Assembly: GCA_029844215.1 (NCBI GenBank)
Contig: CM056736.1
Location: 52,885,562-52,949,561, forward strand
Origin: Przewalskia tangutica
Taxonomy: Eukaryota; Streptophyta; Magnoliopsida; Solanales; Solanaceae
Direction: 5' to 3'
DNA: 64,000 nt
Of this stretch, positions 9,160 to 21,631 are shown piece after piece. The number at the start of each line of letters is the position of its first letter. Position 1 is the stretch's first letter. A program made the position numbers and the translations under genes. The notes under the pieces were generated by a model. It had not been told where the DNA came from, made no database searches, and saw only the letters and a program-made list of their open reading frames with translations.

Positions 9160-12100
9160 TGTTACACCCCGTATTTACAGGACATGTTTTAAGAACGTAC
9201 GTAAGAACTCGCAAGTGTTAAATTTGAGACTTGTAAAAATTTCTCGGAATTATGGAATTGTCGGAAAACGTATTATTGTGACGAATGGGAGGGCGACATG
9301 TGTCACCCCCCTTATGTTGTCTTGGACGAATTGAAGCATGGACACAATGGTCATTTGACCCTTGTTTGGAAGACTAGTCTTGCTAGTAGTCAAGCTTGAG
9401 AAGGTTGACTAAGTCAAAGGGTCCAAGTCTTGATATTTTATAAGATTTCATCCAAATCACCCATTTGTCCACACCTTGACCCTCCATGTCCCTTATAATA
9501 CTACTAGTAGTGTGAGAGAGCCCAACACTTAGCAAAAATTTACAAAAAATTGGATGAACATAGGCATAAGCTCTCGGGTTCACCATTAGGAAGAAGGAAA
9601 AAATTTCGTTTCTTGTTCATTCAACTCCACACTTTAAACCAAGGTTCATGAGTGTTATGTAAGTGTATCTCAATAGAAAAATCCCGGAAAAAGAGAGTTT
9701 ACGTATTAGTCGCAAAGTGAAAACCTAGTGGCTTTCTAGGTTTTGGATTGGACGTTTGAAGGAAAGTTGTTGGTATGGTGCTGCGGTCTCAACAAGCGGA
9801 TTGAAGTGTATTGGAGAGGTTCTAAACTACTAAGGAGCGACTTCGGATTGGAATTTGGATTAAGGATCGTCGAGGTATAATCTTGTTCTTTGAAAGTGTT
9901 ACAAGATTATTTATTGTTGTTGTTAGCTTTACATGTTGCTAGCATGAAGTTGATATGTAGAAGTTTATAATGATTATGGATCGATTTTAGCCTTGAAATC
10001 CGATATGTAATGTAAGCCATGTTAAGTTGGATTACTAATTGATCGCCTATTAGAATAGTCGCATGTTAAATTACTTGAAGATTATGGTTTATATTATCAA
10101 ATACGACTTGATATCATATTATGCTACCAATTCGATTGAAATGGAAATTTGATAAGAATTGGTAAGGTTGAACTCAAGGTGGCGAATTTGGACTTTTAGT
10201 TTGTTTTTCATTTGTATTGGACTACTTTCCAAAATGTGAGCCAATTGGGGCTGTTTAGTTTTTATTTGTATTGAGTACCTTATAGAAATTGTGAGCCAAT
10301 TGGGGCTGTTTGGTTATTGTATTCGGCCTTGAAAAAGGTGGCAAAGTAAGTAGAAACAAAGGAAGTGCTGTCCGATTTTCCGTAGAATTTGGCGACTTAG
10401 CACTTAGAATATTCTACGTTTGAAGTAAGAGGTTAATGGACATATTGTGACCATTATAGGTTGAAGTACTAAGTATAGCGTATCCTACTGGGAGAGTGGA
10501 ATAGCTATCAAGGTTGAAGTACTTTGGAGCATTTTGCTACGTGTCGATAATCGTCGCGAGGTATGTGAACCTCTTCCTTCCTTTGGCATGATCCTATGTA
10601 TGGAATATACTTGTGGTATCATTTCATGTTTCCTTCTACTCTTAGAAGTTAAGAGGTAGTTATGTGATTTACTCTATGTAGAACTTTTCCTATCTTTTGA
10701 GCATGACTAGTTGCACGTATGTGGTACGGTAGACGTACAAGACTATGATATTCTTTACTTGTTTTATGTAATGCCAAGTCGGGTGGGTTAGGAGATTAAC
10801 TCACTTCTTTGAAAATAGTAAGGATGTCTTAAGTTGATTTTAAAGTTAAGGGACTTGAAGAGTTTTAAAGTATGTGATACTTGTCCCGCTTTTAAACGTA
10901 TAAGTCCCTTGGATAGGAAATTGTTTATGGCTAAGGTATAAAGTGAATATAACGGCTTTATGGGAAGTTAGTTATATTTGCCTTATGGAAAGATAAATGA
11001 CTTGACTATGTAAAAGGCAACTTGATTTTACTGCATCAATTGCCTAAGGTTTTATAATAAAATGAGTCGAGTTGATTTGGCTAATTTACGGCACAAATGA
11101 GAATAAGTATCGAACAAGCCACCGCAGCGTTAATAAAGGAAAATGTAATGACAATCCATTATGTTAAAACAAGTAGAAATCCTCCATCCGCAGAAGCTAA
11201 GATAAGACAAAATTGTATTACATTTTCTAGATCATGGCTACTTGAATAAGATCGTTATAAATAAGTATAACTTATTCACGACGCACCAAAGATTTGTTAC
11301 TAATTTTAAAAGAGCTTACGTATGAAGCTTTTAAGACTTTGAAACTTGTTTTCTTAAAAGTTAAGAGACTTGAAGTATTTTGAAAGTTAAGAGAATTGAT
11401 TTGAATGTATAAATCTCTTAGTTATAAAAGGAATGAGTTTGTCTAAAACCATAAAGGGTTATAACGGCTTTATGGGAAGTTGGTTATAACGGCTTTATGG
11501 AAGGATAAGAGAATGGTTTTCTCTAATAACGAAATCAAGGAATAACTAGTATTAAGGAAGGGCAAATTGTTTTAAAGGTACCAATTGCTTAAGGTTTTTA
11601 ATAAAGAAGTCACTTGATTTAGAAGCCGGTAATTGTATTTCTAAAAAGGTATTGTGACTTGTCTTGAAAAGTAGATATGACTTGATATTACGGTTATTAG
11701 TATCTTGGAAGTTTTTTTTTTTAAAGAGAATCATTTTAGAGGACTAGAGGCACGTAGTACGTTGGGTTAAATTCCCGGATTTTATAATGACACGATTAGT
11801 GCCTTAAGTAAACAAAAATGAGAGTGTATATGAACAGGCTAATAAGAAGTTAGGGGATTTCTTAACTTGCTTATGTTATGTATGATAAGTCGATAGTGCT
11901 TATGTTATGTATGATAAACCGGTAGGGCTTATGTTATGTATGATGGCCGGTTGAGTCAGGGTAAGAGTATAAGTGAGGGGTAAACCCCCAAGACGATGTA
12001 CCACCTGCTTTATGTGTTGTTTGACGACCGGTCGAGATAGGGTAAGAGTATAAATGAGGGGCAAGCCCCAAGACGTTATACCACCTTCTCCAGGGTAAGA

Positions 12101-12988
12101 GTATAAATGAGGCAAGCCCCAAGACGTTATACCCCCTGCTTTACCACCTTCTCCAGGGTAAGAGTATAAATGAGGGGCAAGCCCCAAGACGTTATACCAC
12201 CTGTTTTGATTGATATTATGGGCGTGAGACCCATGGTTATGTTTTACACTTTCACCGCCGATGGGATTCCACGCATGCTTTGATATTGCGTGACTTGATC
12301 GCGTCCCTGGGTCGGTAGTATATGTGTCCCTCCGTAGTGGGCGGACTATGTTATGAAAGATAAGTAAGTTATACGGTAATGAACTTAATGATTCTTTTCT
12401 AATAATGTACGTAAGAATGTGACTATAACTTTTATCGGGAATGGAAAGGTTAATAAGGTGCGATTAAGTTCATAAGTGGTAATGACATACGCAGATCCGT
12501 ATGTATTTTTATACTTGTCCTTGTCATTCTTTTGTACGATTATGATTTGTTTATCAGACGTTATATTACATTCCATATTCTGCACTGTTAGATCGACTTC
12601 TTCGGGGCCGCTCATACCCGCAGTTTAGGTACGATTGTGGATCCGCGAGCTTAGGATCCCGCTCAGAAGTTGAGATGGCTCCAGTATTCGGAGTTGTCAC
12701 GTTTATGTTTATTCAGGGGTACGGCGGGGCCTTGTCCCGCCACAGTTGTTATGTCAAAACTCTTAGAGGTCCGTAGTCACATATTGTGGGTCAGTTTGTA
12801 AAAGAAATGAGGCAACTGCTTCGGTTGTATTTATATATGTTCAGGAAGGTAGCCCTATCGGCTAACCTGTTGTTTTACTTAGATGTTTTATTTATAAGTT
12901 TCATGTATGTTCCGCTGATTTTCTCTCGATGTTTACTCGTAGCGGTGCCTGTGTAGGGCACGATCGCGATCCCGGTCGGGTCGTGACA
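9160..12988 (+). repeat. Element A LTR2 (3829 bp, shared middle LTR)
   Basis: This is the complete-length LTR, preceded by a purine tract and followed by a primer site, so it serves as 3' LTR for unit 1 and 5' LTR for unit 2. It includes the 621 bp lost from LTR1 (9972-10592), a TATA-like box (9493-9500) and a stem-loop array (11957-12201). Small indels against LTR1/LTR3 cluster at GC-rich spots such as 12254-12320. Confidence 0.92.
11957..12201 (+). repeat. Stem-loop tandem array in LTR2
   Basis: Same roughly 55-bp unit and copy arrangement as in LTR1. Confidence 0.85.
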
Positions 12989-14193
12989 AAAGTGGTATCG
13001 TGAGCGATTAGTCCTCGGAAAGTGTCTGCACCGTGTCCGCAGTAGTCTTGATTATCGGTGTGTTGTGCACCATATCTATAATCGAGAGGTCGCAGGACAT
13101 TTAGGATTGGTTTCCATTCTTCTCACTCCGAGATCGTGCCATGTAGTCGTGTTGTTAGGGTCGCCTCTCCTAACGAGTTATGTTGATTGCAGCACGAAAA
13201 GGCATCGATAACCCGGAAGGACTATGTGGATTGCGTATCCAGGTTGGTAATGATTATAGTATAGTTGGTATTGTGACATACATCTATACGGAGTTATGTA
13301 TGAGGGTCAGACGCGTGTTGCCTAGAATGATTTTAGATTACCAGAAATCGGTAAAGACTAACTAGATACCGGGAAGGTATGGAATAGTTAAGGAATTTTC
13401 GCCAAGGTTTTGTGTTTTATTTCGAGATAATTGGAAAAGGATGAGCTGTCTGATAGGGTAGTGAACCCTTAAGAAGCCATATTAAGGAACCTAACGGAAT
13501 GTCATGTTAATAGATTAAGCTGTGTAGTAAGCTTAAGAAGATTATACGGATGAGGCCTGTATAGAGTAAATAATGGTTGTTGTGATCGAGACAACATGGT
13601 TATGGTTTTGTGAGAAGTTTTTGTACCCGTTTACTGGGGGGGCTGATAAGATAGGCTGGGAGCATGGAAATTGCGAGCCTAAGAATATTGTTTACTGTCG
13701 AGACCTTAGGTATATAAGGCTTTCTCTGGCAATAAGATTTTAAGTCAGACCAAGGATAAGAGTTAAGTGCGACGTTGAGTCGGGTTGAGGACTCGCACGG
13801 GTCTCCATGGCCTGGAATGGAGTGGGATCAGTTGGTAGTAGTTCCGCCACGTGACAGTCACGGCGGGTGCAAGCCCGTGTCTAGTTAATTGTTTTACGTT
13901 CGTGGACACGTTCCACCGAACCAGTCGTAAAGCGGAAATGGTCGTATTTTGTCTTATAGAGTGACTCCAAAGATTAGAGGCCAGAATTTGTAGGTATGTA
14001 TGTATGCTAGTATGAGTTGGAAGTACGAAAAGAAAATCTCTTTGGGCTTATGATGGACAAGTATGCGTGTGCAGTATTAGGGCCATGTGTGGCATTGTTA
14101 GCATGTCGGGGTTGTGAAAGGAAACTATGTCGCTAATTATAAGTTTGACTCCGAAAGAACATTCGGGGACGAATATTTCTTAGGGGGGAAGAA
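12989..14193 (+). other. Element A internal domain 2 (non-coding, 1205 bp)
   Basis: It is near-identical to internal domain 1, with a primer-like site TGGTATCGTGAGC at 12993-13005, a leader hairpin at 13050-13083, a second hairpin at about 13898-13922 and a purine tract ending at 14193. Scattered differences from copy 1 argue that this is a genuine second copy rather than an exact assembly duplicate. Confidence 0.88.
13050..13083 (+). other. Leader hairpin, element A copy 2
   Basis: GATTAT/ATAATC outer stem, an inner stem with one C-to-T change that leaves a G-U pair, and an apical loop containing the palindrome GTGCAC. Confidence 0.6.
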
Positions 14194-17100
14194 TGTTACA
14201 CCCCGTATTTACAGGACATGTTTTAAGAACGTACGTAAGAACTCGCAAGTGTTAAATTTGAGACTTGTAAAAATTTCTCGGAATTATGGAATTGTCGGAA
14301 AACGTATTATTGTGACGAATGGGAGGGCGACATGTGTCACCCCCCTTATGTTGTCTTGGACGAATTGAAGCATGGACACAATGGTCATTTGACCCTTGTT
14401 TGGAAGACTAGTCTTGCTAGTAGTCAAGCTTGAGAAGGTTGACTAAGTCAAAGGGTCCAAGTCTTGATATTTTATAAGATTTCATCCAAATCACCCATTT
14501 GTCCACACCTGACCCTCCATGTCCCTTATAATACTACTAGTAGTGTGAGAGAGCCCAACACTTAGCAAAAATTTACAAAAAATTGGATGAACATAGGCAT
14601 AAGCTCTCGGGTTCACCATTAGGAAGAAGGAAAAAATTTCGTTTCTTGTTCATTCAACTCCACACTTTAAACCAAGGTTCATGAGTGTTATGTAAGTGTA
14701 TCTCAATAGAAAAATCCCGGAAAAAGAGAGTTTACGTATTAGTCGCAAAGTGAAAACCTAGTGGCTTTCTAGGTTTTGGATTGGACGCTTTGAAGGAAAG
14801 TTGTTGGTATGGTGCTAAGGGTCTCAACAAGCGGATTGAAGTGTATTGGAGAGGTTCTAAACTACTACGAGCGACTTGGATTGGAATTTGGATTAAGGAT
14901 CGTCGAGGTATAATCTTGTTCTTTGAAAGTGTTACAAGATTATTTATTGTTGTTGTTAGCTTTACATGTTGCTAGCATGAAGTTGATATGTAGAAGTTTA
15001 TAATGATTATGGATCGATTTTAGCCTTGGAAATCCGATATGTAATGTAAGCCATGTTAAGTTGGATTACTAATTGATCGTCTATTAGAATAGTCGCATGT
15101 TAAATTACTTGAAGATTATGGTTTATATTATCAAATACGACTTGATATCATATTATGCTACCAATTCGGATTGAAATGGAAATTTGATAAGAATTGGTAA
15201 GGTTGAACTCAAGGTGGCCGAATTTGGACTTTTAGTTTGTTTTTCATTTGTATTGGACTACTTTCCAAAATGTGAGCCAATTGGGTCATTTAGTTTTTAT
15301 TTGTATTGAGTACCTTATAGAAATTGTGAGCCAATTGGGGCTGTTTGGTTATTGTATTCGGTCTTGAAAAGGTGGCAAAGTAAGTAGAAACAAAGGAAGT
15401 CTTTGTCCGATTGTCCGGAGAATGTGGCGACTTATCACTTAGAATATTCTACGTTTGAAGTAAGAGGTTAATGGACATATTGTGACCCTTATAGGTTGAA
15501 GTACTAAGTATAGCGTATCCTACTGGGAGAGGGGAATAGCTATCAAGGTTGACGTACTTGGAGCGTTTTGCTACGTGTCGATAATCGTCGCGAGGTATGT
15601 GAACCTCTTCCTTCCTTTGGCATGATCCTATGTATGGAATATACTTGTGGTATCATTTCATGTTTCCTTCTACTCTTAGAAGTTAAGAGGTAGTTATGTG
15701 ATTTACTCTATGTAGAACTTTTCCTATCTTTTGAGCATGACTAGTTGCACGTATGTAGTACGGTGAGCGTCAAGACTATGATATTCTTTACTTGTTTTAT
15801 GTAATGCCAAGTCGGGTGGGTTAGGAGATTAACTCACTTCTTTGAAAATAGTAAGGATGTCTTAAGTTGATTTTAAAGTTAAGGGACTTGAAGAGTTTTA
15901 AAGTATGTGATACTTGTCCCGTTTTAAACGTATAAGTCCCTTGGATAGGAAATTGTTTATGGCTAAGGTATAAAGTGAATATAACGGCTTTATGGGAAGT
16001 TAGTTATATTTGCCTTATGGAAAGATAAATGACTTGACTATGTAAAAGGCAACTTGATTTTACTGGCATCAATTGCCTAAGGTTTTATAATAAAATGAGT
16101 CGAGTTGATTTGGCTAATTTACGCACAAATGAGAATAAGTATCGAACAAGCCCGCTGCGGCGTTAATAAAGGAAAATGTAATGACAATCCATTATGTTAA
16201 AACAAGTAGAAATCCTCCATCCGCATAAGCTAAGATAAGACAAAATTGTATTACATTTTCTAGATCATGGCTACTTGAATAAGATCGTTATAAATAAGTA
16301 TAACTTATTCACGACGCACCAAAGATTTGTTACTAATTTTAAAAGAGCTTACGTATGAAGCTTTTAAGACTTTGAAACTTGTTTTCTTAAAAGTTAAGAG
16401 ACTTGAAGTATTTTGAAAGTTAAGAGAATTGATTTGAATGTATAAATCTCTTAGTTATAAAAGGAATGAGTTTGTCTAAATCCATAAAGGGTTATAACGC
16501 TTTATGGGAAGTTGGTTATAACGGCTTTATGGAAGGATAAGAGAATGGTTTTCTCTAATAACGAAATCAAGGAATAACTAGTATTAAGGAAGGGCAAATT
16601 GTTTTAAAGGTACCAATTGCTTAAGGTTTTTAATAAAGAAGTCACTTGATTTAGAAGCCGGTAATTGTATTTCTAAAAAGGTATTGTGACTTGTCTTGAA
16701 AAGTAGATATGACTTGATATTACGGTTATTAGTATCTTGGAAGTTTTTTTAAAGAGAATCATTTTAGAGGACTAGAGGCACGTGATACGTTGGGTTAAAT
16801 TCCCGGATTTTATAATGACACGATTAGTGCCTTAAGTAAACAAAAATGAGAGTGTATATGAACAGGCTAATAAGAAGTTAGGGGATTTCTTAACTTGCTT
16901 ATGTTATGTATGATAAGTCGATAGTGCTTATGTTATGTATGATAAACCGGTAGGGCTTATGTTATGTATGATGGCCGGTTGAGTCAGGGTAAGAGTATAA
17001 GTGAGGGGTAAACCCCCAAGACGCTGTACCACCTGCTTTATGTGTTGTTTGGCGACCGGTCGAGATAGGGTAAGAGTATAAATGAGGGGCAAGCCCCAAG

Positions 17101-18038
17101 ACGTTATACCACCTTCTCCAGGGTAAGAGTATAAATGAGGGGCAAGCCCCAAGACGTTATACCCCCTGCTTTACCACCTTCTCCAGGGTAAGAGTATAAA
17201 TGAGGGGCAAGCCCCAAGACGTTATACCACCTGTTTTGATTGATATTATGGGCGTGAGACCCATGGTTATGTTTTACACTTTCAGCTGTCGACAGTGATG
17301 GGGGATTCCACGGGCATGCTTTGATATTGGTGTGACTTGATCGCGTCCCAGTTGGGCCGGGTAGTATATGTGTCCCTCCGTAGTGGGTCGGACTATGTTA
17401 TGAAAGATAAGTAAGTTATATGGTAATGAACTTAATGATTCTTTTTCTAATAATGTACGTAAGAATGTGACTATAACTTTTATTGGGAATGGAAAGGTTA
17501 ATAAGGTACGATTAAGTTCATAAGTGGTAATGACACGGCAGGATCTGGTATGTATTTTTATACTTGTCCTTGTCATTCTTTTGTACAGTTATGATTTGTT
17601 TACTGTACGTTATATTCTGTTCCATATTCGCACTGTTGTTATCGATTTCTTCGGGCTGCGTTCATGCCCGCAGTTTAGGTACAGATTGTGGATCCGCGAG
17701 CTTAGGATCCGGTTCAAAGAAGTTGAGATGGCTCGGTGTTCGGAGTTGTCACGTTTATGTTTATTCAGGGGTACGGCGGGGCCTTGTCCCGCCACAGTTG
17801 TTATGTCAAAACTCTTAGAGGTCTGTAGTCACATATTGTGGGTCAGTTTGTAAAAGAAATGAGGCAACTGCTTCGGTTGTATTTATATATGTTCAGGAAG
17901 GTAGCCCTATCGGCTAACCTGTTGTTTTACTTCCGATGTTTTATTTATAAGTTTCATGTATGTTCCGCTGATTTTCTCTGATGTTTACTGTAAGGGTGCC
18001 TGTGTAGGGCACCGCCATGTCTCGGTCTGGTCGTGACA
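14194..18038 (+). repeat. Element A LTR3 (3845 bp)
   Basis: It runs from TGTTACACC to CGTGACA, followed by the target duplication ATAAC. It contains a TATA-like box (14526-14533) and a stem-loop array (16985-17231). In GC-rich patches it resembles LTR1 more than LTR2. Confidence 0.92.
16985..17231 (+). repeat. Stem-loop tandem array in LTR3
   Basis: Same unit as in LTR1 and LTR2. Confidence 0.85.
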
Positions 18039-18043
18039 ATAAC
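18039..18043. repeat. Right target-site duplication of element A (ATAAC)
   Basis: Exact copy of 4748-4752. Confidence 0.95.
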
Positions 18044-18678
18044 ATACCCCGACCACAAATCTATCCACAAAACACACACAGACCCAACATAAACTACGAA
18101 AGAAGACTGGTCAAAACCTATACGCCTTTAGCCGAACCTATACCCCAACTATATGAGAGATTGAGGGTAGTAGGAATACTCCAGTCAATCCTAAAAAATA
18201 CCCCCAATCTTACTTCCAGAGGACACGACGAAACTAAACATTGTGCGTACCACTCTGGAGTTACTGGACACGGCATGGGAAGTTGTTATACCCACAAAGA
18301 CAAATCGAGGAATTGATCAAAGATGGAGTTATCCAACTGAAAGGAGCTCCCCATAATGTAAACAATAACCCTTTACCAAATCTTGGCAATACCCATGTGA
18401 ACATGGTTACTGTAGAAGAAGAAAGCAGTTTGAAAGGGACTGTTGCGCCAGTCAAAAAAAGGAAGAAGTTTGCATCATCGACCAATCTCCAAAGGAAGAG
18501 ACATACTCCCTGGTCAGAGCATGTTCAGTCTAAATCAGTCATTTATCAAAGCATATATTGTGCAGGAATAAAAAGAAGACGATACAGAAAACCACGTGGA
18601 AAGGAATCAAAAGTCTTTTCATTGCTGAAGAAGCAGAAATGCAATGTGATCTTGGGTGATCCCGTTGGAGGGAGATGA
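18044..18678 (+). pseudogene. Ogre-1 gag, C-terminal part with zinc knuckle
   Basis: Gag resumes after element A. YTPLAEPIPQLYERLRVVGI matches YTHLAEPLSQLYERLRFAGI of Ogre-2. A nucleic-acid-binding knuckle follows (CAYHSGVTGHGMGSC at about 18242-18286), in which the second position is His as is common in this gag type. After a frame change near 18300 the chain continues IEELIKDGVIQLKGAP, then a segment with weak similarity to Ogre-2 and a stop at 18676-18678. No protease motif (D-S/T-G) is visible downstream. The piece is non-functional because of the insertion and the frame changes. Confidence 0.75.
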
Positions 18679-19028
18679 ATAAATCGGACCTGTGCTCCGG
18701 CCCTGTTTCTCCGAGAAGCTTTTTGGAAAATTGATGAAATGAAGAAGAATGAACGGGAGGCATCGGAGGAAGGACTGACGAACTTTGCACTTAACCTTTC
18801 TTTTTCTTGTAAACTAATCTGTCGATAATGTGAGTGACATGCAATGGAACAAGCAAACAAAATCACACTACAATCAGGGACTTCTAATGGGACAATGTCG
18901 TGTATCAACACATATACGGTGAAAAGATGATACATGTAAGAATTTTCTATGTAATGTATTTTCTATGTTGTAAAAGTTACGCTCTCTTTGGCGGGATCTG
19001 CAAAAGAATCTACATTTGTTTGTAATTG

Positions 19029-19092
19029 GAACTACGTTATGACCTGATTCCCTCGGCGGGATACGTAGGCGGCCATATCGTCTTTGGTCCCA
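19029..19092 (+). repeat. CTACGT...ACGTAG motif, Ogre-1 copy 1
   Basis: GAACTACGTTATGACCTGAT then TCCCTCGGCGGGA then TACGTAGG. CTACGT pairs with ACGTAG and TCCC with GGGA, giving a two-tier stem. Related copies lie at 19128, 20632, 42386 and 42475. Confidence 0.8.
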
Positions 19093-19127
19093 CTTTCAGA
19101 AAACTCTATCATTCTCTTTTATAATTG

Positions 19128-19193
19128 GAACTACGTTATGACCTGATTCCCTCTGCGGGATACATAAGTGGCCTATATCAGCTTCGGTCACAC
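19128..19193 (+). repeat. CTACGT...ACGTAG motif, Ogre-1 copy 2
   Basis: Same motif, with the inner stem kept (TCCCTCTGCGGGA) and the outer stem weakened (TACATAAG). It ends GCTTCGGTCACACC. Confidence 0.75.
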
Positions 19194-19702
19194 CATTGAA
19201 ATCTTTCTCCCTCATCCTGGATTAAGTCTTGATCGTGCAAGCTACCCACGCATGACTCATTGAAAGTTCGGCATCCCATGTGTACTAAACCTGAGGCATT
19301 TTAAAGATTCATTGCAAGAAGACCGTGATAGACAACAAGTGTTGACCAACTAAGTCTTCATTCGGAATAAGGATTTTGGACAAGGGCGTTCTCTTTGTTT
19401 CACTGCATGTCATTATTCCATAATTCGACAGAATTTCTTATGCAAAGTAAATTATATTCAAAACAAATATTTTCGCCAACGACTAGACAGGACCGAAAAC
19501 TAGCAGGGGTTACAGGTCCGAACCAGTTTGAACATGCAATCGTCAGAAGCCCAGGCCACAAAGTCAATGGGACTAACCTCCCCTCCCCAAACTCACAAAT
19601 TTCTTTCAGTGCAGGTCTTCAAACTTGACAGAAACAGGGAAGCCGCGACATTTATTCCTAAATACACAAGGAACTTCCATCGGCCCACAAGGATCAGATT
19701 CT

Positions 19703-20585
19703 TACATCACGTCTACGCAACGATGTCATTTTATTACGCTGGTGCAACGACATCATCTATATTTCAAATATGCAACGACGACCTCTACATCGCGTCTACT
19801 CAACGACGTCATTTTATTACGCCTATGCAATGACATTATCTATATTTCGTCTATGCAACGACGATATTTATATCACGTCTATGCAATAATGTTATTTCAT
19901 CACACCTATGCAACAACCTCATCTATATTTCGTCTATGCAACGACGACCTCTACATCGCGTCTACTCAATAACGTCATTTTATTACGCCTGTGCAATGAC
20001 CTTATATATATTTCGTCTATGCAATGATGACATCTACATCACGTGTATGCAACGATATTATTTCATCACGCCTATGCAATGACCGCATCTATATTTTGTC
20101 TATGCAACGATGACTTCTACATCGCGTCTACTCAACGGTGTCATTTTATCACGCCTATACAATGGCCTCATCTATATTTCATCTATGCAACGATGACCTC
20201 TACATCGCGTCTACTCAACAGTGTCATTTTATCACGCATATGCAATGGCCTCATCTATATTTCATCTATGCAACGATGACCTCTACATCGCGTCTACTCA
20301 ACGACGTTATTTTATCACGTCTATGCAACGACCTCATCTATATTTCGATTATGCAACGACGACCTCTACATCACATATATTCAATGATGTCACTTTATTA
20401 CGCATGTGCAGCGGTCTTATCTATATTTCGTATATGCAACGACATCTACATCACGTCTATGCAACGACGCAATTTCATCACATTTATGCAACGACATCAT
20501 CTATATTTCATCTATGCAATGACGACCTCTACATCGGGTCTGCTCAACTACGTCATTTCATTACGCATGTGCAACGACTTCATTT
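19703..20585 (+). repeat. Ogre-1 AT-rich minisatellite, ~83-bp unit
   Basis: About 10-11 imperfect copies. Each contains sub-units built around CGTCTATGCAACGAC alternating with CATCTATATTTCG and TCATTTTATTACGCC. It is open in several frames because the repeat lacks stops; the proteins predicted from it (rich in CNDDLYIAST) are artefacts. Confidence 0.88.
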
Positions 20586-20631
20586 TATCTTGCAAAGACA
20601 ACAAAACATTTCAATTCCCTTTGGATTAAAC

Positions 20632-20699
20632 GAACTACGTTATGACCTGACTTTCCCTGTCGGGATACGTAGGCGGCCTATATCAGCTTCGGTCACACT
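20632..20699 (+). repeat. CTACGT...ACGTAG motif, Ogre-1 copy 3
   Basis: Third copy, between two minisatellites. The outer stem CTACGT/ACGTAG is intact and the inner stem reads TCCCTGTCGGGA. Confidence 0.8.
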
Positions 20700-20717
20700 A
20701 TTAAAATTACCTCACTT

Positions 20718-21269
20718 CGACCTCAGGGAGGAAATACCCTTAGAGGCACCCCGACCTCAGGGAGGAAATACCCTTAGAGGCACCCCCGACCTCATGGAGG
20801 AATACCCTTAGAGGCACCCTGACCTCAGGAAGGAAATACCCTTAGAGGCAACCCCGACCTTAGGGAGGAAATACCCTTAAAGGCACCTCGACCTCAGGGA
20901 GGAAATTCCCTTGGAGGTATCCTCGACCTCAGGGAGGAAATACACTTGGAGGCACCCCCGACCTCAGGGAGGAAATACCCTTAGAGGCACCTCGATCTCA
21001 GGAAGGAAATACCCTTGGAGGCATTCTCGACCTTAGGGAGGAAATACCCTTGGAGGCATCCTCGACCTCAGGGAGGAAATACCCTTTGAGGCATCTTCGA
21101 CCTCAGGGTGGAAATACCATTGGAGACATCTTCAACCTCAGGGAGTAAATACCCTTGGAGGCATCTTCGACCTCGGAGAGGAAATACCCTTAGAGGCATC
21201 TTCGACCTCATGGAGGAAATACCATTGGAGGCATCTTCAACCTTAGGGAGGAAAAACCCTTAGAGGCAT
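20718..21269 (+). repeat. Ogre-1 hairpin minisatellite, ~35-bp unit
   Basis: About 16 copies of CGACCTCAGGGAGGAAATA plus CCCTTGGAGGCATC. Each unit can fold: CCTCAGGG pairs with CCCT(TG)GAGG around an AGGAAATA loop. The array is non-coding. Confidence 0.88.
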
Positions 21270-21433
21270 TTAAACACATTTGTCCCCAAACACCATTGGG
21301 AAACTACGCTCTTATTTTGCATGTAATGAAATACACTCATTTGTTTGCCTTGATAAGACAATTTTTCATATTAACAGTAACCGGAAGGACAGTAGCAGCC
21401 ATGTGGCTCACAAACACAGCACATCGATACAAT

Positions 21434-21601
21434 GAATATCTGCATTACATTTGAAAACGACGTCATCTGCATTACGTCCGAAAATGACAAATATCTACAT
21501 TACGTCTGGAAATGACGTCATCTGCATTATGTCCGGAAACGATGAATATCTGCAATGCATCTGAAAATGACGTCATCTGCATTACGTCCGAAAACGACGT
21601 T
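21434..21601 (+). repeat. Ogre-1 ~27-bp tandem repeat
   Basis: About six copies of CATTACGTCCGAAAATGACG then TCATCTG. It shares ACGTCCGAA and GACGTCATC with the GC-rich array of Ogre-2 at 43168-44640, suggesting common ancestry. Confidence 0.8.
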
Positions 21602-21631
21602 TGTCATTTTAATTCACAGGATCGTATTCTC

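Larger units (their letters stand above)
4753..18038 (+). mobile_element. Element A: non-coding LTR retrotransposon with three LTRs and two internal domains
   Basis: The order is LTR1 (4753-7959), internal 1 (7960-9159), LTR2 (9160-12988), internal 2 (12989-14193), LTR3 (14194-18038). Each LTR starts TGTTACACCCCGTATTTACA and ends TGACA. The outer ends are flanked by ATAAC duplications and the element interrupts Ogre-1 gag. The internal domains are about 1.2 kb, have a primer site and a polypurine tract, and show no recognisable protein, so this is a large retrotransposon derivative (LARD) type. One insertion followed by unequal LTR-LTR recombination explains the extra unit. Confidence 0.92.
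18679..19702 (+). other. Ogre-1 post-gag non-coding region
   Basis: No protein similarity is seen. It holds two copies of a roughly 65-bp structured motif (entries at 19029 and 19128). It lies where an autonomous element would carry pol. Confidence 0.7.

Noticed and set aside
19395..20811. Overlapping frames rich in CNDDLYIASTQ
   Set aside because: Products of the 83-bp minisatellite in different phases.
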